Source of the DNA: Dysgonomonas sp.
GTDB taxonomy: Bacteria; Bacteroidota; Bacteroidia; Bacteroidales; Dysgonomonadaceae
Reading direction: 5' to 3'
Assembly (NCBI GenBank): GCA_030151105.1
Contig: JASLEN010000005.1
Coordinates: 1-12,532 of the forward strand
DNA length: 12,532 nt
Made by a program: the position numbers and the translations under genes. The notes beneath the pieces were generated by a model. It did not search any database and was not told where the DNA came from. It saw only the letters and a program-made list of their open reading frames with translations. Shown one piece after another: positions 1-5,606 of this stretch. Every line of letters begins with the position of its first letter. The first letter of the stretch is position 1.

Positions 1-464
1 AAGTGATTGATTACAATTATAAAACGATATAGAATATAATAGAATTCAGGAAGTTTAGCATTTTCTAACTGAGTATTTTTAGAATCAATGCTACTCTCAA
101 AATATTGAATAGCATCGTGCGATGTGTAGCCAAAGAAACCATTTACTTTAGTCGAATTTTCCCCTTTCAATTCAAAATCATTGATGAAGTTTTGGAAAGC
201 TGTTGCTAAGTTGTTTTGTTCAGTAAGTCGCTCGTCCTCAGATTTTCCACAAGGATATTCTTTGGTTGCAACATGATTTTCTACTTTGAAACGAGCAATT
301 GGATTGACTCCTACAAAAGAAAAACTATTGTCATTAGAATGATAATCAGAACTTTCGAGTAAAGCTGATTCTGCGTATATGTCTCTGATCTTGAGATAAA
401 TTCCCACTGGGGTTTCCATATCTGCTAGAAAACTTGTGGTCTGTGTTGTAATTTTAGTTTTCAT
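1..464 (-). CDS. trpE: Anthranilate synthase component I, N-terminal part (cut by window edge)
   Basis: The large subunit of anthranilate synthase converts chorismate plus ammonia or glutamine to anthranilate, the first committed step of tryptophan synthesis; it acts in the cytoplasm with TrpG. The frame is open from the ATG at 464 to the left edge, about 154 residues, so only the N-terminal regulatory region is present. Visible family signatures are the LLESSD segment at residues 35-40, equivalent to the LLES element that binds feedback-inhibiting tryptophan, and NGFFGYTSHDAIQYFE around residues 107-122. The catalytic chorismate-binding domain lies outside the window. The start overlaps the end of trpB by 11 nt in another frame (ATGAAAACTAA), which suggests translational coupling. 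The trpB-then-trpE order is one I know from Bacteroides trp operons; trpG, trpD, trpC, trpF and trpA would be expected further left. Confidence 0.93.
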   Translation of the reverse strand, partial: MKTKITTQTTSFLADMETPVGIYLKIRDIYAESALLESSDYHSNDNSFSFVGVNPIARFKVENHVATKEYPCGKSEDERLTEQNNLATAFQNFINDFELKGENSTKVNGFFGYTSHDAIQYFESSIDSKNTQLENAKLPEFYYILYRFIIVINH

Positions 465-1653
465 GTTGTCTTTCTTTTCTAATGTTGATGTATGTTTCCA
501 TATCCTTGTCGCCACGTCCCGAAAGACAAAGGATAATTATATCATCTTGTTTAAATTTCTTCTGTCCAAAAACGCCTAAAGCATGAGCTGATTCTATAGC
601 GGGGATTATACCTTCAAGTTCTGTTAATTCAAAAGCTGCATCTATGGCTTCATCGTCCGTAACAGCTAATACCTCAGAACGTTTTGTTTGTGCTAAGTGT
701 GCATGTAGTGGCCCAATTCCTGGATAGTCTAAACCTGCTGAGATAGAATAAGGCTCTTCAATTTGACCATCTTCCGACTGCATTAGAAGCGTCTTGCTTC
801 CATGAATTATTCCAAGTTTTCCCTTGTGAATAGTGGCAGCAGTTTCTCCAGAATCTACACCTTTTCCTGCGGCTTCAGTCAGTATAATTTTCACATCTTC
901 GTCATCCAAAAAATGATAGATCATACCCGCAGCATTGCTACCTCCGCCTACACAAGCAATCACATAGTCAGGGATTTCTGTACCTTCATGCTCCAATAAT
1001 TGTTTGCGTGCTTCTTCGCTGATTACAGACTGCAAACGTGCTACCATGTCGGGGTAGGGGTGAGGTCCTACTGTAGAGCCTATAATATAATACGTGTCGG
1101 AAGGATTACTGCACCAGTCTCTAATGGCTTCATTTGTAGCATCTTTTAGTGTCATGTTTCCACTAGTTACAGGGATAACTGTAGCCCCTAACATCTCCAT
1201 TTTCTGTACATTAAGCTTCTGACGTTCTACATCCAGAGCTCCCATATATACAATACATTTCATGTTCATCAAGGCGCATACTGTTGCTGTGGCTACTCCA
1301 TGTTGACCAGCTCCAGTCTCTGCAATGATGCGAGTTTTACCTAGTCTTTGAGCTAAAAGAATTTGTCCAATTGTATTGTTAATCTTATGTGCCCCTGTGT
1401 GATTCAAATCTTCACGCTTGAGGTAGATTCTACAACCATACTTTTCTGAAAGCCTTTTTGCTAGATAGAGTGGCGAAGGACGTCCCACATAGTCACGCAG
1501 TAGTTGATGAAATTCTGCTTGAAAGCTTTCACTTTCTATGATGTCTAAATACTTAGTGCGTAAATTTTCTACATTGTCATAAAGCACTTCTGGTATATAT
1601 GCACCACCAAACTCGCCATAAAATCCTTTTGAATCAACTTTAAACTTTTCCAT
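454..1653 (-). CDS. trpB: Tryptophan synthase beta chain
   Basis: This PLP enzyme condenses indole with L-serine to give L-tryptophan, working with TrpA in an alpha2beta2 complex in the cytoplasm. At 399 residues it has the usual TrpB length. The PLP lysine is K90 in NHTGAHKINN. The catalytic glutamate is E112 in AETGAGQHG, the cofactor-phosphate loop is GGGSN at 236-240, and the C-terminal SGRGDKD at 378-384 contacts the pyridine ring. SAGLDYPGIGP (305-315) is also typical. No key residue is missing. The gene is first in the operon, 34 nt downstream of the T-run of an intrinsic terminator. Its expression should therefore be set by attenuation in the leader as well as by the promoter. The leader before the ATG is A-rich with no Shine-Dalgarno sequence, as is normal in Bacteroidetes. 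Its stop codon lies inside the start of trpE. Confidence 0.98.
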   Translation of the reverse strand: MEKFKVDSKGFYGEFGGAYIPEVLYDNVENLRTKYLDIIESESFQAEFHQLLRDYVGRPSPLYLAKRLSEKYGCRIYLKREDLNHTGAHKINNTIGQILLAQRLGKTRIIAETGAGQHGVATATVCALMNMKCIVYMGALDVERQKLNVQKMEMLGATVIPVTSGNMTLKDATNEAIRDWCSNPSDTYYIIGSTVGPHPYPDMVARLQSVISEEARKQLLEHEGTEIPDYVIACVGGGSNAAGMIYHFLDDEDVKIILTEAAGKGVDSGETAATIHKGKLGIIHGSKTLLMQSEDGQIEEPYSISAGLDYPGIGPLHAHLAQTKRSEVLAVTDDEAIDAAFELTELEGIIPAIESAHALGVFGQKKFKQDDIIILCLSGRGDKDMETYINIRKERQHEN

Positions 1654-1686
1654 TTTCTATATATTGTTTTATTTATTTTTCAGCAC

Positions 1687-1717
1687 AAAAAAAGCCTATC
1701 GTGAGTACGATAGGCTT
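1687..1717 (-). terminator. Intrinsic terminator/attenuator upstream of trpB
   Basis: On the minus strand AAGCCTATCGT and ACGATAGGCTT form a perfect 11-bp stem with a 4-nt loop (ACTC), running directly into seven T residues (1693-1687). It lies between the Trp leader peptide and trpB, so it acts as the conditional stop of an attenuator rather than as the end of a gene. Confidence 0.92.
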
Positions 1718-1747
1718 CCTATATATTTTGATATCTTTCTATTCAGA

Positions 1748-1825
1748 CTAAGACACAACAACCTGACTCACTACTTGTAGAAGTTGCGAGCGCCACCAAT
1801 TGTTATTTGTTAGTTGTAGAAACAT
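1748..1825 (-). CDS. trpL: trp leader peptide with tandem tryptophan codons
   Basis: A 25-codon ORF starts at the ATG at 1825 and ends at TAG (1750-1748). It begins MFLQLTNNNWWRSQ, with adjacent TGG codons at positions 10 and 11 (1798-1793). The peptide itself has no expected function: stalling at the Trp codons when charged tRNA-Trp is scarce would alter folding of the downstream leader RNA and prevent formation of the terminator at 1717-1687. Tandem Trp codons in a tiny ORF, between a consensus promoter and an attenuator just ahead of trpB, are very unlikely by chance. The ORF lies about 20 nt after the predicted transcription start and ends 31 nt before the terminator stem. It is too short for ordinary gene finders. 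Confidence 0.88.
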   Translation of the reverse strand: MFLQLTNNNWWRSQLLQVVSQVVVS

Positions 1826-1853
1826 ATTTTCTTTTTCTAATTCTGTTGAATTG

Positions 1854-1883
1854 CAAATGTATAAATAAAAATGAAGTATCAAA
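1854..1883 (-). promoter_or_regulatory. Promoter of the trp operon (TTTG / TAnnTTTG)
   Basis: On the minus strand TTTG (1883-1880) and TACATTTG (1861-1854) are separated by 18 nt. This matches the Bacteroidetes vegetative promoter (-33 TTTG, -7 TAnnTTTG), normally spaced by about 19 nt. Transcription should begin near 1847, giving a leader of about 20 nt before trpL. Confidence 0.75.
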
Positions 1884-1963
1884 GCAAATTGTTCAAATAT
1901 TTTATTTTTCATAATAAATTTACTTGTGTTCTATATAGATTCGAAATATCTTGTTTAAATATG

Positions 1964-1971
1964 TATTTTTG
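1964..1971 (+). promoter_or_regulatory. Candidate -7 promoter element for the DUF6377-type regulator
   Basis: TATTTTTG matches TAnnTTTG exactly and lies 36 nt before the ATG at 2008, which would put the transcription start near 1978. No good TTTG is found at the usual upstream distance, so only half of the consensus supports it. It is divergent from the trp promoter, about 80 bp away. Confidence 0.45.
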
Positions 1972-2007
1972 TAATATATAGATTTCTATAATTATAATAG
2001 GTACAAT

Positions 2008-3657
2008 ATGCTAAGGTTTGTTTTTTGTGTTCTTATGTCTTTGTTTGGGATATTTCAGTTGAGTGGAAATCCTTATAATAAAGATTCTTTGGTTCGAAGG
2101 TTGGATGAGACTTTGAAGCAAAAGGAATATTTTATTGCTGAGAAAAAACAGAAAATAGACCTGTTGAAACAAATGCTAGATGATAAGAATTCTAGTATGG
2201 AGCAAAAATATGCAGTGAATGATAAATTGTTCGATGAATACGAGAAATTTCAGTCCGACTCAGCCTTGCTTTATCTGAATAAGAATAAAGAAATAGCTTC
2301 CAAACTAGCCAATGAAAATTTCTTGTTAGAGACTAATATCAAAATTTCTTCTGTGTATTCAACTATTGGACTGTTTGTAGAGGCAAAAGAAATTTTAGAT
2401 GAAATATCAGTTAATAAAATTGACAAGAGGTTATTAACAGAGTACTACGAAGCGCATGTAAACTATTATGATAGATATGGACAGAATAACGAAAATCTGA
2501 TCTATATAGCAAAGAGTGAGCAGTATAGAGACTCTTTGGTAATGTTGGTCGCAGATACTAGCTCCTTGACTAATAAGATATTATATGCAAATTATTCGTT
2601 TGATAGAAATGAACTAAAGAAAGCTGAAAACCTTTTATTACGCTTGCTCACAGAGACAAAAGATACTGATAAAGAACGAGCTATGATTGCTTATCTTTTG
2701 GGTATTATGTATATGCTGAATGGTGATTTGGAGCAGCAGGAAATATATTTTATGATTTCTGCAATTTCAGATATCACTAATGCCATTAGAGATAATGCCT
2801 CTCTACAGAGCTTGGCTCTCACTTATTTCCAAACAGGGAATATAGATAGAGCTTATCAATTTATGGATTATGCTATTGATGATGCTCTTTTTTGTAATGT
2901 AAAGTATAGAGCTTTAGGTGGTTTGACTTTTTATCCAGTAATCAATGCTGCTTATCAAGCTAAAGAGGCAGAACAGAAAGAAAAACTGTCTTTCTATTTG
3001 ATTCTTATTACTATTTTGGTTGTCTTTTTGGCGATTGCTTTGGTTTATGTGTATCTGCAAATGAAAAAGGTTTCAAGAATAAGGGAAGAGCTTTATGCAA
3101 CAAGTGTAAAGCTTATAGACTTGAATCAAGAACTTAAAAATGCAAACTTACAACTCAACGAGTCTAATGTCAAATTACAAGAAGCAAGCCATGTGAAAGA
3201 AGAATATATTGCCCAATTCTTTGATTTGTGTTCAGAATATATTGAAAAGATAGAGAGCTATAGAATCTCGTTGAATAAATTAGCCATCTCCAAACAATTA
3301 GAGGCTTTGTATCAAAAGCTGAAATCGACCTCGCTTGTAGATGATGAATTAGAAGGGTTGTATTCAAAGTTTGATTCTATATTTATAAGCCTATATCCGT
3401 CATTTATTGCCGATTTCAACGCATTAATGAAGGATGAGGAGAAGGTGGTGTTGAAGCAAAATGAAGTCCTAAATACTGAATTAAGAATATTTGCTCTCAT
3501 CCGTTTAGGTATTACAGATAGTGCCAAAATAGCCAAGTTCTTACGCTATTCAATCAGTACAATTTATAATTATAGAACAACTGCGAGAAATAAAGCCAAT
3601 GTGTCTCGTAATGAATTTGAAGAGAAAATAATGACTATTGGAGTCAGTCAAGAATAG
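2008..3657 (+). CDS. TPR-containing transmembrane regulator with C-terminal HTH (DUF6377-type)
   Basis: This 549-residue protein is built like the Bacteroidetes DUF6377 regulators. The N-terminus (1-20) is a signal peptide or signal anchor. Residues about 24-320 form a helical TPR-like region, presumably periplasmic. A strong membrane span follows at 328-351 (LILITILVVFLAIALVYVYL), then a charged coiled coil (about 355-400). The C-terminal segment LNTELRIFALIRLGITDS...YSISTIYNYRTTARNKA (488-530) looks like a LuxR-like helix-turn-helix. There is no kinase or receiver domain, so it would sense and bind DNA in one polypeptide. The targets are unknown. Such proteins often sit near susC-like genes, but here the neighbours are the divergent trp operon and the convergent DUF1858 gene, so it may act elsewhere. 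The 3' end overlaps the DUF1858 gene tail-to-tail by 14 bp. The ATG at 2008 is supported by the -7 box upstream and the signal sequence after it. The domain-name assignment is from memory of the family. Confidence 0.8.
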   Translation: MLRFVFCVLMSLFGIFQLSGNPYNKDSLVRRLDETLKQKEYFIAEKKQKIDLLKQMLDDKNSSMEQKYAVNDKLFDEYEKFQSDSALLYLNKNKEIASKLANENFLLETNIKISSVYSTIGLFVEAKEILDEISVNKIDKRLLTEYYEAHVNYYDRYGQNNENLIYIAKSEQYRDSLVMLVADTSSLTNKILYANYSFDRNELKKAENLLLRLLTETKDTDKERAMIAYLLGIMYMLNGDLEQQEIYFMISAISDITNAIRDNASLQSLALTYFQTGNIDRAYQFMDYAIDDALFCNVKYRALGGLTFYPVINAAYQAKEAEQKEKLSFYLILITILVVFLAIALVYVYLQMKKVSRIREELYATSVKLIDLNQELKNANLQLNESNVKLQEASHVKEEYIAQFFDLCSEYIEKIESYRISLNKLAISKQLEALYQKLKSTSLVDDELEGLYSKFDSIFISLYPSFIADFNALMKDEEKVVLKQNEVLNTELRIFALIRLGITDSAKIAKFLRYSISTIYNYRTTARNKANVSRNEFEEKIMTIGVSQE

Positions 3658-4174
3658 ATCTCTTGATGTAAGTGTATGATTGACTATTGATCATTTCAAC
3701 CCATGTCATAAATCCTTTATTTTGTAAAAGTTCTATAATGGGAGTCGGTCTGAAAGGAGTGATGAGCAGCATTACTTCCTTATGATTGAGTTTGTTGGCA
3801 TTGTCAATTATAGCTTTCATGGGGCTTGCCCCAGATTCTATGATAGAGCAAGCATCAAAAGTAAATATTACATTTTCTTTATCTAACCATTTAGGTTTTT
3901 CTATCGTATCCAACTCTATTGGGAACTCATTATTGACTACTGAATTATCGCCTATTGCTTTGCGAAGCTCAGTAATTAGATATGCTGCATCTATATTGCC
4001 TACTTCTGCTACCTGACCAAGTGTTGCAATTCTTCCAATCGTCTTTCTTACAATGGGATTTTTCAATTTGGCAAACGCAGGAGAAAGAGTTAGAAGTGTA
4101 TCCTCTAGCTGAGGATACACTTCTAACAAAACACCTACTTTTGTCTGCAAATCAATATTTAATAGTTTAGACAT
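3644..4174 (-). CDS. DUF1858 domain protein with DUF2249-like C-terminal domain
   Basis: This is a 176-residue cytoplasmic protein. Residues about 1-75 (MSKLLNIDLQTKVGVLLEVY, then NPIVRKTIGRIATLGQVAEV) match the DUF1858 pattern of a small helical domain, also found fused to hemerythrin or redox proteins. Residues about 100-175 (FDACSIIESGASPMKAIIDN, then LLITPFRPTPIIELLQNKGF) resemble DUF2249/TusA-like alpha-beta folds; the phenylalanine-arginine-proline turn and the amphipathic helix after it are typical. The biochemical role is not established. Its ATG lies 1 nt after the stop codon of the DUF438-hemerythrin-PAS gene, so the two are almost certainly co-transcribed and translationally coupled. 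That implies a shared role, most plausibly in sensing or handling O2, NO or iron-sulfur stress (inference). Codons 17-28 are encoded by an exact 16-bp inverted repeat. The 3' end overlaps the convergent regulator gene by 14 bp. Confidence 0.82.
   Translation of the reverse strand: MSKLLNIDLQTKVGVLLEVYPQLEDTLLTLSPAFAKLKNPIVRKTIGRIATLGQVAEVGNIDAAYLITELRKAIGDNSVVNNEFPIELDTIEKPKWLDKENVIFTFDACSIIESGASPMKAIIDNANKLNHKEVMLLITPFRPTPIIELLQNKGFMTWVEMINSQSYTYIKRSILD
3648..3666. repeat. Short inverted repeat across the convergent stop codons
   Basis: TCAAGA and TCTTGA flank a 7-nt loop that contains the TAG of the plus-strand regulator, 2 nt beyond the minus-strand stop codon. Neither strand has a T-run after it, so it is at best a weak bidirectional terminator or 3'-end stabiliser. 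Confidence 0.3.
4090..4126. repeat. Perfect 16-bp inverted repeat inside the DUF1858 coding region
   Basis: TTAGAAGTGTATCCTC (4090-4105) and GAGGATACACTTCTAA (4111-4126) are exact reverse complements around a 5-nt loop. On the mRNA it would form a very stable hairpin starting 48 nt into the DUF1858 gene, encoding L17 to L28. No T-run follows on either strand, so it is not a canonical terminator. Confidence 0.9.
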
Positions 4175-4175
4175 T

Positions 4176-5411
4176 TTACTTAGAGTATGACAATAGTCGT
4201 TGTTCTCCTTCTAATGCTCTGTATTTTGTCAAATCTTGGGTACATTCTATCACACCTAGGTATTGTCCTTCAGGGTCTCTCAATGCAATGTATTCAATAT
4301 ATACAAACATACCTTTGAAGTTGATCCAGAATGAAGCCTTAGATTCTTTGCCACTTTTGAAGTCAGTTAAAATCTGTTCTACAATATGTACACTTCCAGG
4401 AGGGTGGCAAAGTTGCACATCCCTACCAATGATAGCTCTATTACGATCGAATATGCGGTGTTCACCTAGCGAGAAAAACTTCACCTTGTCATCTTTATCC
4501 ACGAACGTGATATCCATAGGCAAGCTGTTGAATAAAGCTGTGAGCTCTTCCATATTAAAACTTCCAGTTGGAAGAATGATTCGTCCAGTTGAATTTAAGT
4601 ATTCAACTTTACTAGACTTTGCCTCAATATTTGGAGTCCATATGTCCTTGGGGTCATAGATGCAGAAGCCAATTTCGGGACTTTGTTGATATACCTCGTA
4701 CCAGTCTTCTTCTGTCAAAGTGTCCATCGACATTGGGAGCAATATTTCTTCCTCTTTCATTATCATAGACTCAACAGAAACTAAAGCAGGTTCTATAACA
4801 TAGGCTATTGCAGAACGAAGCTCATCCATAGAGATACCACTATTCACATCAATAACCTCATGTACGGCTTTGAGTAGCTCTCTAGTTTCGTCATGCTTGC
4901 CCCACATTACTTTAGGAGGACCAGTAATCTCATTTTTTTCAAGGAATGGAAATACTAAATTCTCTTTTCGTCTGTAGTGTTTGTCCACATCCGAAACTTG
5001 ATTGAGTAGCATTTTCATTCCAATAAGATACTTCTTTAAATCATCAGCCTCAATTTTATCAAGTTGAGCAAACATCGCTCTCACTTGTGAAATTACTTTT
5101 TGCAGCTCAATATTCTCTTTCTTAAAAGTATCTACAGGATGTCCAGCAGGTGCAACCTTTTGATGACTAGTATCAATACTACCATCTAGCACAGCCGTGT
5201 GTATATCACAAAATTGTAGTATTTCTTCTTCAGGCAACCCCTCTGCAATAAGTTGTTGCTCCACTTCCACTACGTCGTTGTAAGGAATGTTTCTCAGCAA
5301 GTCTATCAATCTTTCTCTGACAGCTTCTGGAGCCTCTCCTTTATGTAGTTGGAGAATGAGATGTTTGAGCATCTCCTTGCGTTGTTGCGAGTTATTAATC
5401 AATTCACTCAT
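4176..5411 (-). CDS. DUF438-hemerythrin-PAS domain protein
   Basis: This is a 411-residue soluble protein with the order DUF438 (about 10-80), hemerythrin-like helical bundle (about 91-235) and PAS domain of the PAS_10 type (about 285-405). Candidate metal ligands are H91 (GHPVDTF), H145 and E150 (DKHYRRKENLVFPF), H173 (WGKHDETREL) and acidic residues 220-222 (KEEEILLPM), consistent with a di-iron or oxygen/NO-binding site. The PAS part carries C335-H336 in LCHPPGSVHIVE, a strongly conserved family signature that might bind a cofactor. There is no kinase, cyclase or DNA-binding output domain, so signalling probably goes through a partner, the obvious candidate being the DUF1858 protein encoded 1 nt downstream. 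Family members are recorded near nitrosative-stress and anaerobic genes, but a function here is inference. The start at 5411 fits the -7 box at 5460-5453 and the SELI N-terminus. Confidence 0.88.
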   Translation of the reverse strand: MSELINNSQQRKEMLKHLILQLHKGEAPEAVRERLIDLLRNIPYNDVVEVEQQLIAEGLPEEEILQFCDIHTAVLDGSIDTSHQKVAPAGHPVDTFKKENIELQKVISQVRAMFAQLDKIEADDLKKYLIGMKMLLNQVSDVDKHYRRKENLVFPFLEKNEITGPPKVMWGKHDETRELLKAVHEVIDVNSGISMDELRSAIAYVIEPALVSVESMIMKEEEILLPMSMDTLTEEDWYEVYQQSPEIGFCIYDPKDIWTPNIEAKSSKVEYLNSTGRIILPTGSFNMEELTALFNSLPMDITFVDKDDKVKFFSLGEHRIFDRNRAIIGRDVQLCHPPGSVHIVEQILTDFKSGKESKASFWINFKGMFVYIEYIALRDPEGQYLGVIECTQDLTKYRALEGEQRLLSYSK

Positions 5412-5452
5412 AACTATTGTTTTTTAATGATCAATCTGTAATTAATGTATTG

Positions 5453-5460
5453 CAAACATA
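5453..5460 (-). promoter_or_regulatory. Candidate -7 promoter element of the DUF438/DUF1858 operon
   Basis: On the minus strand TATGTTTG matches TAnnTTTG exactly, 41 nt before the ATG at 5411. Transcription would start near 5447. No TTTG occurs at the standard upstream spacing, as may be expected for a promoter that needs an activator. Confidence 0.5.
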
Positions 5461-5486
5461 CTGGAATGAAAAACGCTAAATAGTCA

Positions 5487-5501
5487 CAAATGCTACATTT
5501 G
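5487..5501. promoter_or_regulatory. Palindrome upstream of the DUF438 operon promoter (candidate operator)
   Basis: CAAATG-CTA-CATTTG is a perfect 6-3-6 inverted repeat. Its centre is about 47 bp upstream of the predicted transcription start, a position suited to a dimeric activator such as a Crp/Fnr-family regulator. The sequence does not match a site I can name with confidence. Confidence 0.4.
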
Positions 5502-5537
5502 GAATAAAATATTCAAGAAAATGATGTTAAAAAACAA

Positions 5538-5567
5538 AAAGGCTACCTAAATGAATAGATAGCCTTT
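5538..5567 (-). terminator. Intrinsic terminator of the GH3 gene
   Basis: AAAGGCTA (5538-5545) pairs with TAGCCTTT (5560-5567). After a single mismatch an inner CTA/TAG stem (5547-5549 with 5556-5558) follows, with a 6-nt loop. On the minus strand it is followed by a T-rich run with one G interruption. It lies 39 nt past the GH3 stop codon and insulates the DUF438 operon downstream. Confidence 0.82.
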
Positions 5568-5606
5568 CGTCTTTTATTTGTAATAATGTCTATCGACTGA
5601 TTACAA

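Larger units (their letters stand above)
1687..1847 (-). ncRNA. trp operon leader RNA (Trp-codon attenuator, Bacteroid-trp-like)
   Basis: This is the transcribed leader between the inferred transcription start (about 1847) and the T-run of the terminator. Read on the minus strand it holds a short ORF with two adjacent Trp codons, then a spacer, then an 11-bp terminator hairpin, then trpB. This is the classical ribosome-stalling attenuator layout. A conserved leader motif with Trp-rich ORFs upstream of tryptophan genes in Bacteroidetes is known as Bacteroid-trp RNA, and this probably belongs to it. Candidate structures are a hairpin pairing CGCAAC (codons 12-14) with GUUGUG (codons 22-24), and an antiterminator pairing GUGAGU (1771-1766) with ACUCAC (1706-1701, loop and 3' arm of the terminator). 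A small AUAGG/CCUAU hairpin just ahead could also compete with the terminator. The pairings are hand-drawn; I calculated no energies. Confidence 0.8.

Noticed and set aside
802..999. Plus-strand open frame opposite trpB
   Set aside because: It is fully inside trpB, has no promoter element and no recognisable domain; it is a shadow of the real gene.
4090..4126. Reading the 16-bp inverted repeat as an intrinsic terminator
   Set aside because: No T-run follows on either strand and it lies well inside an intact coding frame.
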